Shown here: positions 54,138 through 63,524 of the stretch, in pieces
How positions within the stretch are numbered: position 1 is the stretch's first letter
Layout: the number at the start of each line of letters is the position of its first letter
Assembly: GCA_020630975.1 (NCBI GenBank)
Contig: JAHDID010000002.1
Location: forward strand, 62,001-126,000
Length of the DNA: 64,000 nt
Reading direction: 5' to 3'
Origin: Verrucomicrobiota bacterium
Lineage (GTDB): Bacteria > Verrucomicrobiota > Verrucomicrobiia > Verrucomicrobiales > DEV007
Translations under genes and position numbers: made by a program
Notes under the pieces: generated by a model
The model's database searches: none
What the model saw: the letters and a program-made list of their open reading frames with translations, nothing else
Told to the model about the DNA's origin: nothing

Positions 54138-55901
54138 CTCCCTACCCGCTACCCACTCGCACATCGATAGGCCACAGGCGGCGATCGTCTCATCTAAGTT
54201 CCAGAAATTGGTCAGCGGATTCGCAGTGAAATACCTGGCGATGAAGATGTTGAGCACATTAAAAGCTTCACATGTATCACCTTCGCTGGGCTCGAGATGC
54301 TCTTGGATGAGATGATTCACGGTAAACTGTAGGCGCAGTAGATTGGTGAATAGTAGAAAGAACCCATTCGGCTGGCTGACATCTTGGGCGGCTAGCTTTT
54401 GGTCGAGGTGCTGATCCTGACGCTGCTCGATGATCTCGCAAAAGCGCTCGACGATGGCGCTGGTCGACTCGCGTAGTGCCTCGGGAGATTCGACTTGTTT
54501 GTACTGCCTGGGGTATTTGGTCTTTAGCAGGATCACCATGCGATCGATCAGGTTCTCGCGCAGGGCTTTGTTTTTGTTATACACCAGATTGATCCGCTTG
54601 AGCGTGCGGATGAAGTAGCCCAGATCGACCCAAGCGAAGTCGAGCTTCGATGGCTGATCGGCAAACATCGAGGAGGAGGGCAGTAGATCGGCATCTTCTT
54701 TGTTATCGAGCTTAAACTTGTACTCTACCATATCGGCAGTCAGCTCGGCTACGATCGGTGCTAGTAGCGTGCGCACTCGTATGCGCAGCCATTGGTCGAT
54801 GTAGTCGACCGCCAGCTCTTCGTCGAATTCGAGCTGCCCCTTGCGGTTCAGATACACGGTGTCCATCGGCGAAATGACATTGCCGTTGGGTAGAGTCAGG
54901 TGCTCATTGCAGTCGACTGGAGATTTCAGGCTCTCCATGGTGTCGTACATCCGAGCTAGCTCGGTTAGATCACCTTGCCAGATGTGGCCCCAGCTATCGT
55001 GGATCAGGTATTTCTCGATCTCTGGTGTCTTTTCGATGGTGGTCGCCGCATTGAGCCGATCGACTACCTCTACAGGGCGGCAGCTCAGGCTATTGGCTAG
55101 CCGCTCGATCAGCTCAGGGGCCGAGTCGCGAGCGTCGAATGAGCTAAAGGTCGGGAAATGGCTGAAGTACTGAAAAGCAAAGCGGTTGGTGTATTTGAGC
55201 CAATCGTAGATCGCCTCGGCATCGGGGCGGTCGCCGAGTTCTTTCTGGCTAGGCAGGCACCAGTAGATACAGGTGCGCGTGATGACGAGATCGATGTCGT
55301 CTGCAGTGAGCGGATTCTCGGGAAAGAACAGATCAAACACCGCTTTTAGCTCGGGCTTCGCCACTACCTCGCCCTGGGCATCGAGCACCATAGCCCGCAG
55401 CTGATCGACTAGCTCACGGCGAGCAGCTAGCCGCACACGGGCATCCTCGGCACGCGCCCGAGCTTTCTGCAGCACTGGCTCGCCTACTTGAAAGTGGTCA
55501 CAGATTTTGCTTACCAGGGCCTCGCGCTGTTCCGGCGAGCAGCTGGTGGCGAGAAACTTTGGCATGGTCACCAGCGGGATCGAGGTGGCCATCTCTGCTA
55601 CCGGACCGACCGAGTCGGGATAGTGCTCGGCGATCAGGACCGACTCCAGAAATACCTCCACCACCTGGCTATCCATGTGCTCGGGAAAGTCTGCACTTAG
55701 ATCGAGCTTCAGCTTTCTACCAAGCTGCTCCTGCCGTGCGGCTAGTTCCTCGCCCCGCGCATGCGAGTCGGCCATTTCGTCGTATTTGTCGAGATCTAGC
55801 AGCTGGGTGATATCGCCGACATCCTCCAGCAGCCGCGCGTAGTCCGCACAGATATCGCCCAGCAGTTCGTCCTCTATATGTGGAAAAAAGGTATCACTCA
55901 T
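54123..55901 (-). CDS. Unrecognised 592-residue cytoplasmic protein of the SBP/vWA operon
   Basis: No family is recognised. The protein is almost all helical, without signal peptide or membrane segment. Charged helices near the start (EMADSHARGEELAARQEQLG) and around 150-175 (LQKARARAEDARVRLAARRE) could form coiled coils. The start overlaps the stop of the upstream gene by four bases (ATGA, 55898-55901), so it belongs to the same operon as the membrane coiled-coil protein, two SBP/OmpA proteins and a vWA protein. It is the last gene of that operon. Confidence 0.6.
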   Translation of the reverse strand: MSDTFFPHIEDELLGDICADYARLLEDVGDITQLLDLDKYDEMADSHARGEELAARQEQLGRKLKLDLSADFPEHMDSQVVEVFLESVLIAEHYPDSVGPVAEMATSIPLVTMPKFLATSCSPEQREALVSKICDHFQVGEPVLQKARARAEDARVRLAARRELVDQLRAMVLDAQGEVVAKPELKAVFDLFFPENPLTADDIDLVITRTCIYWCLPSQKELGDRPDAEAIYDWLKYTNRFAFQYFSHFPTFSSFDARDSAPELIERLANSLSCRPVEVVDRLNAATTIEKTPEIEKYLIHDSWGHIWQGDLTELARMYDTMESLKSPVDCNEHLTLPNGNVISPMDTVYLNRKGQLEFDEELAVDYIDQWLRIRVRTLLAPIVAELTADMVEYKFKLDNKEDADLLPSSSMFADQPSKLDFAWVDLGYFIRTLKRINLVYNKNKALRENLIDRMVILLKTKYPRQYKQVESPEALRESTSAIVERFCEIIEQRQDQHLDQKLAAQDVSQPNGFFLLFTNLLRLQFTVNHLIQEHLEPSEGDTCEAFNVLNIFIARYFTANPLTNFWNLDETIAACGLSMCEWVAGRELPNT

Positions 55902-56734
55902 TCACTCTCAAATTCATTGGCACGGTCATTGCCTTCTTCATTTCTCTCGGGAGCCGCTGGAAACCGATTTTCCCAGTCGCTGCGCATGCGGGTGCGCACC
56001 CGCTCGGCTCGATCCTGCTCGTCGCGCAGCTCACGGATCGCACGGTCGAGCGTCGACTCGCCAAAATCGGGGCCATCCATATCGTGCGCCGGATTTAGCA
56101 GCGTACGTAGATTGTGGTAGGTGTGATCGAGCACGCCGATCGCCTCGTGCAGTCGCGCCGATATATCGCGCCGTGTCTCATTGATGCTGTCTACCTGGTC
56201 AGCCCCCATCGGCAGGCTATGCGCGCCAGCTAGGCGGCTATCCAGTGCTACCAGATGATCGTAGTGATCGACCGCGCCAAAGACCACATCGTCGACCAGC
56301 TTTTCGATCTCCTGTTTTTGCTGGGTCAGCCCACCATCGGCATGGCTGGCCTTTTCGATCTTTTGTTTGTAATCGACAAAGGCGGCTAGACTCGCCGCGT
56401 AGCCGTGGTGACCCGCGTCCCTTAGTTCACGGAGCTTTTCCACCAGCACCCGATCCTGCTCGCTATTGCTCTCGTCGACCAGCTCCTGGATGATCTTGCC
56501 GCTGAGCTTGTTGTGCTCTTTGTACCAATAGGCACCGACGCCACCAGCGACCAGAGCCGCCAGTCCACCCGCGATCGCTGGACCGACATCGAGAAAGGTG
56601 AACGCCCCCATCACCGGCAGAAATGGTGCCCAAGTGATGGGTGAGCTCAGAGCCAGCTGCCACTTCCGGCGCAGGACCTGGCCTGTGGGTATGGGAAATG
56701 TGGTGCGGACTTGGCTACTGCTCGATACAGACAT
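55898..56734 (-). CDS. Membrane protein with cytoplasmic coiled coil (operon member)
   Basis: About 278 residues from MSVSSSSQVRTTF (56732-56734); the frame is open further upstream but overlaps the OmpA-fusion gene. Two hydrophobic stretches lie near 31-75 (ITWAPFLPVMGAFTFLDVGP and AIAGGLAALVAGGVGAYWY), followed by a long charged helical region (KLSGKIIQELVDESNSEQDR onward). No family is firmly recognised; the layout recalls XpaC-type proteins found beside TelA/vWA genes, but this is weak. Confidence 0.55.
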   Translation of the reverse strand: MSVSSSSQVRTTFPIPTGQVLRRKWQLALSSPITWAPFLPVMGAFTFLDVGPAIAGGLAALVAGGVGAYWYKEHNKLSGKIIQELVDESNSEQDRVLVEKLRELRDAGHHGYAASLAAFVDYKQKIEKASHADGGLTQQKQEIEKLVDDVVFGAVDHYDHLVALDSRLAGAHSLPMGADQVDSINETRRDISARLHEAIGVLDHTYHNLRTLLNPAHDMDGPDFGESTLDRAIRELRDEQDRAERVRTRMRSDWENRFPAAPERNEEGNDRANEFESE

Positions 56735-56753
56735 GCTGGGAGAATATGGAGCG

Positions 56754-58277
56754 CTACCCCTCCTCGGCGATAAAAATCTTTGCCCGACGGCACCGCCTTT
56801 TCCAAGCGCGAAGTGATTCACCGCTTTCGCGAGCGACCGGCTCCTCGCCGCCCATGCCCATGGCATAGACTCGGTGGCTGGGCACCTGGCACTGCGATAC
56901 CAGAAAGTCGCGGATCGCCTGCGCTCGATCCCGAGACAGCTGCAGATCTACCTCGGCATCGCTGCCTGGGCTCACGTGAGCCTGCACGATCACCCGGTGG
57001 CTAGGGTAGTGCGAGAGCTTAGCCGCTGCGGCTTTCAGATCGGCCTGAAACTCGTCCGGTATCTGTGCCTGCCCGACGCCGAAGGTGATCGGCTGATCGA
57101 CTAGAGTGCCGGTCAGATTCTGAGCGAGCCGCTGCCAGCCGCTCTCGTCCAGCGGGCGGAAAAAAGTCGATGAACTAGTCGAGCTGCTACCCGCGCCACT
57201 CTGCTTAGCCTGCGGCGTCTGTAGGATGAATTGGCTATTCACCAGCAGGCTGGGATTTCCTCTCAATGGATCGCTCTGGATATCGCCGACATCGAGCATG
57301 ATGGAGGTGATATTGCGGATGTGATCGGTCATCTTCGCCCCCGGCTGGGTACCGACTAGCCCGAGATTGTCCCAAGCGCTGTAAAACTTGATACCGCGCA
57401 GCATCGCTTCGGCATCGGCAGACGATGCGCCGCTATCAGCTATGGCGAGCTGCAGCAGCTCGCTGCGGTTTTTGTTGTAATACTCGAGGGTGTCGAAGTA
57501 GACGTCTGCGACCTTTTGCACCACCTCGGGCTGGTCTGCCACTAGCTCTCGCGAGGCGATCGCCACATCCACGATGATGCCGCGTGCCTTCGAGGTATCG
57601 ATGAGCCGCTGGCTACCGGGCACTTCTTTCAGCGCACGAGAGACGAGCGGCTCCCATAGCACGGCAAATTGAGTAGCCGGATCGGTGCGGAATTTATCCA
57701 AAGCAGCATCAGCATCGTCGGTGCGGAATTTCCCCATCTGAGGCAGTAGATCGCCTAGACCAAAGTGCGCGACCTGAGACTTGAGCAAAAACTCCGATGG
57801 CGAGAAGCCGACGAAAGCGCCGGCCATGCCCTCGCCTTTCAGATCGTCCAGCGAAGTGATCGGCGGCTTGGCCACGATGGCATCGCCACCGTAGCTCTCG
57901 TCGACCGCCATCACGATCACTCCTGGGTAGCCGCTTGGCTGGCCGTTTAAGAGATAGCTATCGATCGTCGCGCAGACCATGCCAAAAGCACCAGACTGCA
58001 GCTTGGCAAAGCGCTCGCGGAAGTCGGGCTCCATCTCAAACTGCACGCTCACACCCTGCTCCAGCATCTGTCTCTGAAAGCGCGGCGAGCGGTATATCAG
58101 GTAGCCGAGCCAGTCGTCGCCACCGATCGTCAGATAGTGGTCTATGTCCTTCGCATCACTGGTCATCACCTGCTGGCTGGTCCGCTGGCGATTCTCACGC
58201 CAGCCTTCGCTGACCTTCCAAGCGGCCATGCCGACCAGCGCCAGGATACAGAGAACGACTACGACTTCTTTCTTCAT
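56754..58277 (-). CDS. Substrate-binding-protein/OmpA fusion 1
   Basis: A 507-residue protein with an N-terminal membrane anchor (4-22, EVVVVLCILALVGMAAW). Residues about 50-330 form a periplasmic binding-protein fold of the NMT1/TauA type: LTIGGDDWLGYLIYRSP, FGMVCATIDSYLLNG, AIVAKPPITSLDDLKGEGMA, FAVLWEPLVSRAL. After a Ser-rich linker (GAGSSSTSSSTF) comes an OmpA-like peptidoglycan-binding domain (about 385-507, VIVQAHVSPGSDAEVDLQLS then RDRAQAIRDFLV). No ABC permease or ATPase gene is adjacent, so it probably senses and does not import. Two repeat motifs precede its start. Confidence 0.78.
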   Translation of the reverse strand: MKKEVVVVLCILALVGMAAWKVSEGWRENRQRTSQQVMTSDAKDIDHYLTIGGDDWLGYLIYRSPRFQRQMLEQGVSVQFEMEPDFRERFAKLQSGAFGMVCATIDSYLLNGQPSGYPGVIVMAVDESYGGDAIVAKPPITSLDDLKGEGMAGAFVGFSPSEFLLKSQVAHFGLGDLLPQMGKFRTDDADAALDKFRTDPATQFAVLWEPLVSRALKEVPGSQRLIDTSKARGIIVDVAIASRELVADQPEVVQKVADVYFDTLEYYNKNRSELLQLAIADSGASSADAEAMLRGIKFYSAWDNLGLVGTQPGAKMTDHIRNITSIMLDVGDIQSDPLRGNPSLLVNSQFILQTPQAKQSGAGSSSTSSSTFFRPLDESGWQRLAQNLTGTLVDQPITFGVGQAQIPDEFQADLKAAAAKLSHYPSHRVIVQAHVSPGSDAEVDLQLSRDRAQAIRDFLVSQCQVPSHRVYAMGMGGEEPVARESGESLRAWKRRCRRAKIFIAEEG

Positions 58278-58283
58278 GAAAAT

Positions 58284-58319
58284 TCAATAGGGTACAATTT
58301 CGAGTCAACAGGGTACAAA
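58284..58319. repeat. Two copies of the 21-bp-period motif upstream of the SBP/OmpA gene
   Basis: TCAATAGGGTACAAT at 58284-58298 and TCAACAGGGTACAAA at 58305-58319 start 21 bases apart, the same period as in imuB. They fill the gap between the vWA stop and the next ATG, starting seven bases before the ATG. Confidence 0.88.
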
Positions 58320-58332
58320 ACTCGAATTTCAG

Positions 58333-59064
58333 TCACTCCATCGCTGGAGCAGGCGGGATTTTGATGTCGGCACGATCGATCATCTTCAGGTCCTGCGCCG
58401 TCAGCTCGATATCGCTATCGTCATCGATCTCAGCATCGACCTGTGCCAGACCAGCGGCTAGTTCCTTGGCGTTTTTCGCATGAAAATAGCGAGTCGCCAC
58501 CGGCTGCATGTAGTCGCCCTGCCCATGGAAACCGATACCAATCACCTCGACACTGGTCGCCGTGAGCTCCTGGATCTCGCTCATCACACCGCTGCTGCGC
58601 CGGCGATCGACAGTCTCCGTGCCATCGGTAAAGACTAGCACCACGTGCCGCTCGTAGGGCGAGTGAGATGCCCGGCGCTGCACGATTTGCTGCCTCGCCA
58701 CCTGTAGACACTGGCAGATGGGGGTCTTACCACCAGGACTCAGTGCATTCACCACCTGAGCCGCTTGCTGGTGCTGGTCGATATTGATCGGCAGAGCTAG
58801 TTTGGCTTCGCCTTTATTAAAGTGCACCAAGCTGAGCCCGTATTCGCTCGGTAGTGCCTTTAGCCATTCGCCAAAAGCGGCCTGCGCGGTCTCCATCTTG
58901 TGGTCCTCGGCCATCGATCCCGAGTTATCAAAGATCACAGTGATCACGGTGGCTGTCTGCGATAGCCGCTCCTGCTCGAGGGCGGCATCTAGCTCATCGG
59001 CATGGGCTAGAGAGCCAGCCGCTGCCAGAGAGAGGCTACTGAGTAGTATCGTAAAGAACTTCAT
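58333..59064 (-). CDS. Secreted von Willebrand factor A domain protein
   Basis: A 243-residue protein with a signal peptide (1-22, ILLSSLSLAAAGSLAHA). The vWA domain has a complete MIDAS: IFDNSGSM (D-x-S-x-S), the Thr in GGKTPICQCL and the Asp in LVFTDGTETVD, so it should bind a divalent metal. The C-terminal tail has ADIKIPPAP. GGAGCAG lies before the ATG at 59062-59064. It sits between two SBP/OmpA fusion genes and probably bridges or clusters them in the periplasm. Confidence 0.82.
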   Translation of the reverse strand: MKFFTILLSSLSLAAAGSLAHADELDAALEQERLSQTATVITVIFDNSGSMAEDHKMETAQAAFGEWLKALPSEYGLSLVHFNKGEAKLALPINIDQHQQAAQVVNALSPGGKTPICQCLQVARQQIVQRRASHSPYERHVVLVFTDGTETVDRRRSSGVMSEIQELTATSVEVIGIGFHGQGDYMQPVATRYFHAKNAKELAAGLAQVDAEIDDDSDIELTAQDLKMIDRADIKIPPAPAME

Positions 59065-59105
59065 AGGTATTCTGCTCCTTTCTTCTTCGTTTCTCCACTC
59101 ACTGC

Positions 59106-60941
59106 CTACTGCAAATCTCCAACTCCGAAGTCGAGATCGATCTCGGCCTCGACTGCGTAGATAAACATCTCGCCACGCATATTCTCCGCACGCTGGGTGG
59201 CGTCGGCAGGCTTGGCGTGCACCGGAGCGGATACTCCCATGCCCTTCACATCGAATCGCGATAGATCGATCTCATCATTGGTATAGCCCAGCGACTCGCG
59301 TAGATACTGAGCGTAGGCACGCTTCACCGCGAAGGCACGCTCATAGCTCAGCTGGTTGGCCGAGTTGACCACTTGCTCGACTTTGGGTAGCGGCAGCTCG
59401 CGGAAGTCATTGGTGCCTTTGATCCGCTTTTTGTAGGTCGTAGCGCCCTGCTGCTTTTTAGCGGCGACGAAGTTGTAGAAGAAATTATCCGAGTGGCCGC
59501 GCAGCTGCACCACGGCACCACCATAGCGGCTCACTTTCTCATGCAGGGTCGCAAAGATATCGCGGTGGTTGCGCCACTGGATGTCCGAAGTATTCGCAGG
59601 GAACTGAAACGCGCTGGAAAACAGCAGGCTCGCATCCTCGCTCTCAGCCGCTTTACGCACATCAGCCGCGTTGGAGAATGTCTGTACACTCTTAGTCTTG
59701 CTGACCTTGGCACCGGGTCCGAAGTCGGTAGCAAAGTTCCAATCCGCTACAGCCGGCACTGCCAGACCACTAACAAAACCCATCTGCTGGTAGAACTTTA
59801 GAATGCGATCACTGGTAGCACGGAATCCCACGGGGTTGTTCTGATTGGCAAAGAAGCTGAAATTGCCATCCTGCCCGGGCAGCTCCAGATCCACACCGAC
59901 CCATGCGATGTAGTCATTCACCGCTGCCTCATCCATCAAGAAAAGACCGGCGAGCGGCTCACAGCGCTTTTTGAAAGCGGCTAGTTTGCCCTTATCCGCA
60001 CTCGATTTCTTGGCGATATTGTCGAGCTCTACCTGAAAAGCCGCCTGACCCGCGAGCTGAGATTTCACAAAGCCATGCACCACAGCTCGGTGGTCGCGGA
60101 GGAAGTCGCTACGCACCGCATAGACATCGGCGATCACTCGCGAGGCTGTCCGTGTCGATAGCACTGGGCGGGCGCCATGCACTGAGTCCTCGGCCCCCGT
60201 GCCGACCTGGCCCCCAGCGGTCAGCGTGAGAATGTCGGGGAAAATACAAGCCGCTCCAGAGATGGAAGAATCCTCGCGAAACGCACTGGCAGGGTCGTGA
60301 GCATCATCACTCTGAGCCGCTACGCTTTCATTGTAAGTGATCTCATTGACGAATTTGATCGTCACATCTCCGGGCTTCAGACCGGCATCCTCTAGCAGCA
60401 CCTGCACCAGATCCACGTGCGGACCAGACTTCTGCACCACGATAGTCTTGCCGCGCAGATCAGCGAGGGTGTTGATATCCTTTGCCACAAAGCCATCGGC
60501 TCCAGTCGACCAGGAGAGCTGTACGATCACCACGGGCGCATAGTCGGGACCGTAGCTAGCCAGAGTCTCGCTGGCCAGATTGATCATACCTGCCGTGCCT
60601 CGGAGAAACGGCGAATGCCCGGAAAGATAATTGGCCACCTGCTTATCAAAATTGTCTACCAACTCCAGATTAGCCGTCACCCCCATGGCATCGGCCAGAG
60701 CAGAACCAGACTTCGGGGCTAGACCACCATTGCTATCCACAGTCACACCATCGGCTGCCCAGGTGATGAGCGGCACATTTACCACGCCACGAGAGATATC
60801 GACTTTGCCTGGCTGGACAGACTTGAGGAATGCCGACGAGCGGTAGGGCTTGGCAGGCTCCACGTAGGCCACACCCGCAGAGAGGGAGCCTAGCGCTAGA
60901 GAGAAGAGGGACAGAAAGGTGAACAAATAGCGAATTCTCAT
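59106..60941 (-). CDS. Substrate-binding-protein/OmpA fusion 2
   Basis: About 611 residues from MRIRYLFTFLSLFSLALGSL (60939-60941), with a signal peptide. The N-terminal two thirds match ABC substrate-binding proteins of the NMT1/TauA type: VPLITWAADGVTVD, VIVQLSWSTGADGFVAKDIN, ADLRGKTIVVQKSGPHVDLV, SGAACIFPDILTLTAGG. The C-terminal part (about 450-605) is OmpA-like: AVVQLRGHSDNFFYN, ANQLSYERAFAVKRAYAQYL, FDVKGMGVSAPVH. It heads the five-gene operon. The partner fusion has a membrane anchor; this one has a cleavable signal, so the two may sit at different places in the periplasm. Confidence 0.8.
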   Translation of the reverse strand: MRIRYLFTFLSLFSLALGSLSAGVAYVEPAKPYRSSAFLKSVQPGKVDISRGVVNVPLITWAADGVTVDSNGGLAPKSGSALADAMGVTANLELVDNFDKQVANYLSGHSPFLRGTAGMINLASETLASYGPDYAPVVIVQLSWSTGADGFVAKDINTLADLRGKTIVVQKSGPHVDLVQVLLEDAGLKPGDVTIKFVNEITYNESVAAQSDDAHDPASAFREDSSISGAACIFPDILTLTAGGQVGTGAEDSVHGARPVLSTRTASRVIADVYAVRSDFLRDHRAVVHGFVKSQLAGQAAFQVELDNIAKKSSADKGKLAAFKKRCEPLAGLFLMDEAAVNDYIAWVGVDLELPGQDGNFSFFANQNNPVGFRATSDRILKFYQQMGFVSGLAVPAVADWNFATDFGPGAKVSKTKSVQTFSNAADVRKAAESEDASLLFSSAFQFPANTSDIQWRNHRDIFATLHEKVSRYGGAVVQLRGHSDNFFYNFVAAKKQQGATTYKKRIKGTNDFRELPLPKVEQVVNSANQLSYERAFAVKRAYAQYLRESLGYTNDEIDLSRFDVKGMGVSAPVHAKPADATQRAENMRGEMFIYAVEAEIDLDFGVGDLQ

Positions 60942-61069
60942 AAAACAGGCAGATCCTAACCGATAGCGCAGTCGACCACGATTACAAAAACTTCCGAGTT
61001 CTGCAGTGCCGCACCTTCTTCGCGCCAGCATACCAGAGCGCGATGGCAGGCTAGCCTTTGCTTCAGTTC

Positions 61070-62734
61070 ATGAAGAAATTTTGCACCTCCTTTTGCCTGG
61101 GCGCTATCATCGCACCTCTCCTGCTCGTGACTTCGATAGGCGCTGCTGAACGACCTCACATCATCCTGATCATGGTCGATGATATGGGCTACTCTGATCT
61201 CGGCTACATGGGCGGCGAGATCGACACCCCTCATATCGACCAGCTAGCGGAGACAGGCGTGAAGTTCTCCCAGTTCTACAATTCTGGTCGCTGCTGCCCG
61301 ACACGAGCCACTCTGATGACTGGGCTACACCCTCATCAGACCGGCATCGGCTGGATGACCGAGCCACCCGAGCAAAACCGCGGCGCGACAGAGCCGCCTG
61401 CCTACCAGGGCCATCTCAATGAATCCTGTGTGACCATCGCCGAAGCTCTCGCTCCCGCAGGCTACGCCACCCTACTCACTGGCAAATGGCATCTCGGCTA
61501 CAATGACGAATCCGACTGGCCGCTGCAGCGGGGATTCGAGAAATACTATGGCTGCATCGCAGGGGCGACCCGGTTTTTTCATCCCGAGCACCCGCGCGGC
61601 ATGTTTCTAGGCAACGATGCCGTATCACACGAGAGCACCACTGAAGAAGCCTTTTACACGACCGATGCCTTTACCGATTATGCGATTCGTTTCCTACAGG
61701 AGGAGCGAGACGGCGAGGGTCGCCCCAGCTTTCTCTACCTCGCCTACACAGCCCCCCACTGGCCGCTTCAGGCATTCGAAGACGACATCGCCAAATACCG
61801 CGGCAAATACACAAAAGGCTGGGACAGTTTGCGCAAACGCCGCTTGGCTAAACAAAAAGAACTCGGCCTATTCGCAGACAGCGTGCAACTCTCGCCGCGC
61901 ACCTCCCGCATCCCCGACTGGGAATCCCTCAGCGAAGCAAAGCGCGACGAGATGGATCTAAAGATGGCCATCTACGCCGCCATGATCGATCGGGTTGACC
62001 AAAATATCGGCAAGCTGATCACCTACCTAAAACAGAGTGATCAATACAACAACACCATGATCCTTTTCCTATCTGATAATGGTGCCTGTCAGGAGGGCGG
62101 CATGCTAGGCCGAGGCAATTTCCACGACATCCAGAAGCGCAATCTGGAGACGGCCAATTCCTATGGCGAAGCCTGGGCCAACGCAGGCAATACACCCTAT
62201 CGACTCTACAAGCACTACGCCCACGAGGGAGGCTCCGCCACACCGTTCTTTCTCCACTGGCCAGACGGTATCCAAAACGATAGCAAAACGAATACATGGT
62301 ATCACGAGCCCGCTCAACTGATCGACATCATGCCCACTCTGCTAGACGTCGCTGGTGCTGACTACCCCACAGAGCGACAGGGCCACCCTATCCCTTCGCT
62401 CGAAGGCATATCCCTCAGACCCGCCCTCGGCCACACGCCACTCAATCGCCAAACACCTATCTTCATCGAGCACGAAACCAACGCCTCCGTCCGAGATGGC
62501 GAATGGAAACTAGTCGGCAGCAAAGTATCCATGCTCGAAGGAACCCAAACCCAAAACTGGGAGCTGTATCATATCGCCAACGACCCCGCCGAAACTATTG
62601 ACCTAGCAGCCAAAAACCCCGAGATCGCCACCCGACTAGCCCAGCAATGGGAAGAGTGGGCAAACCGAGTCCATGTCTACCCACGCGGCAAAACCAGCCC
62701 CAAGTCAGCCGTGGTGAAGAAGAAAAAGAAGTAA
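61070..62734 (+). CDS. Arylsulfatase (type I, Cys-type)
   Basis: A 554-residue exported sulfatase from MKKFCTSF (61070), with a signal peptide ending near GAAERP. Metal ligands D37-D38 lie in IMVDDMGYSDLG. The C-x-P-x-R motif is CCPTR, so Cys75 is the residue to become formylglycine; KWHLGY, APHWPLQAF and LSDNGACQEGG complete the active site. It removes sulfate esters, probably from algal or host polysaccharides. The C-terminus is Lys-rich (VVKKKKK). The SUMF1-like gene 21 kb upstream is an unlikely maturase. The 3' end of this gene and its flank are duplicated 670 bases downstream. Confidence 0.9.
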   Translation: MKKFCTSFCLGAIIAPLLLVTSIGAAERPHIILIMVDDMGYSDLGYMGGEIDTPHIDQLAETGVKFSQFYNSGRCCPTRATLMTGLHPHQTGIGWMTEPPEQNRGATEPPAYQGHLNESCVTIAEALAPAGYATLLTGKWHLGYNDESDWPLQRGFEKYYGCIAGATRFFHPEHPRGMFLGNDAVSHESTTEEAFYTTDAFTDYAIRFLQEERDGEGRPSFLYLAYTAPHWPLQAFEDDIAKYRGKYTKGWDSLRKRRLAKQKELGLFADSVQLSPRTSRIPDWESLSEAKRDEMDLKMAIYAAMIDRVDQNIGKLITYLKQSDQYNNTMILFLSDNGACQEGGMLGRGNFHDIQKRNLETANSYGEAWANAGNTPYRLYKHYAHEGGSATPFFLHWPDGIQNDSKTNTWYHEPAQLIDIMPTLLDVAGADYPTERQGHPIPSLEGISLRPALGHTPLNRQTPIFIEHETNASVRDGEWKLVGSKVSMLEGTQTQNWELYHIANDPAETIDLAAKNPEIATRLAQQWEEWANRVHVYPRGKTSPKSAVVKKKKK

Positions 62735-62869
62735 AAGTGGAGGCGAGCGTCAGTGAGTGTTTTTCGCTAGGCTGAGAGCTTTGGCTCGCGTTGTGTTGAA
62801 TAGAGAATGACGAGTTAGAATTTTGATTTTTGATTAGGCTCGAGGTCAACACCGGCAGGGTGTGTTTAG
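62701..62869. repeat. Direct repeat R1 covering the sulfatase 3' end
   Basis: It begins in the last codons of the sulfatase (CAAGTCAGCC) and continues through GTGGAGGCGAGCGTCAG, GTTGTGTTGAATAGAGAATG and GGCTCGAGGTCAAC to about 62869. R2 at 63374-63524 matches with about 90% identity by eye, after a short gap where the Lys codons of the sulfatase are missing. Confidence 0.85.
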
Positions 62870-62906
62870 ACTCCTAAATCAGGTCTCCCGTATTTCGAAA
62901 AGCGCC

Positions 62907-63293
62907 CTACCTTCGCTGCTCGTATCGATTCCTCACAACCACAACATAAGCCACAGATAGGACCCATATAAAACTGGATACCGCCATCAGATAAAGGCAT
63001 AGCTGCATCGATGATACACCATATCCAGACCCCACCGCAAAATCCCAGCCAAAATTGTATTCATACTTGAGCGTGCCGTGGATTCTCACATCCGTATGAC
63101 TACACACCAGCACCCAGAGTAATAGAATTGCGGGAAATATAGAGGCTAATAAAATATCTGCAATCCGCTCATAACAATGCTTCGGTTCATGAACCAGAAC
63201 ATAAACAAGCCTGCAACAAGCCACCGGAAAAAGAAATATTACAATAAGGCTAAAAGCATTAAGCAAGGTCGGAACAATAGAAGGAAATCCCAT
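62907..63293 (-). CDS. Hypothetical four-helix membrane protein
   Basis: A 128-residue hydrophobic protein with about four membrane segments (FSLIVIFLFPVACCRLVYVL, ILLASIFPAILLLWVLVC, LCLYLMAVSSFIWVLSVAYV). No family is recognised. It lies between the two copies of the 150-bp direct repeat, so it may have arrived with the duplication event. Confidence 0.5.
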   Translation of the reverse strand: MGFPSIVPTLLNAFSLIVIFLFPVACCRLVYVLVHEPKHCYERIADILLASIFPAILLLWVLVCSHTDVRIHGTLKYEYNFGWDFAVGSGYGVSSMQLCLYLMAVSSFIWVLSVAYVVVVRNRYEQRR

Positions 63294-63373
63294 ACCCTAG
63301 AATCAAAGAGTAATTCGAAGCACCAATGAAGCATGTGTGAAATACCAATGAAAACTATCGCCATCCCGAGCCG

Positions 63374-63524
63374 CAAGTCAGCTGCGGTGAATAAGTGGAG
63401 GCGAGCGTCAGCGAGTGTTTTTCGCTAGGCTGAGGACTTTGGCTTGGGTTGTGTTGAATAGAGAATGACGAGTTAGAATTTTGATTTTTGATTGGGCTCG
63501 AGGTCAACCCCGCAGGGTGTGTTC
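63374..63524. repeat. Direct repeat R2
   Basis: The second copy of R1, again beginning with CAAGTCAGC from the sulfatase end, but here without the gene in front of it. It lies between the small membrane protein and the IS4-type transposase. Within the repeat, AGCGA and TCGCT could form a small stem (about 63410-63426). Confidence 0.85.
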
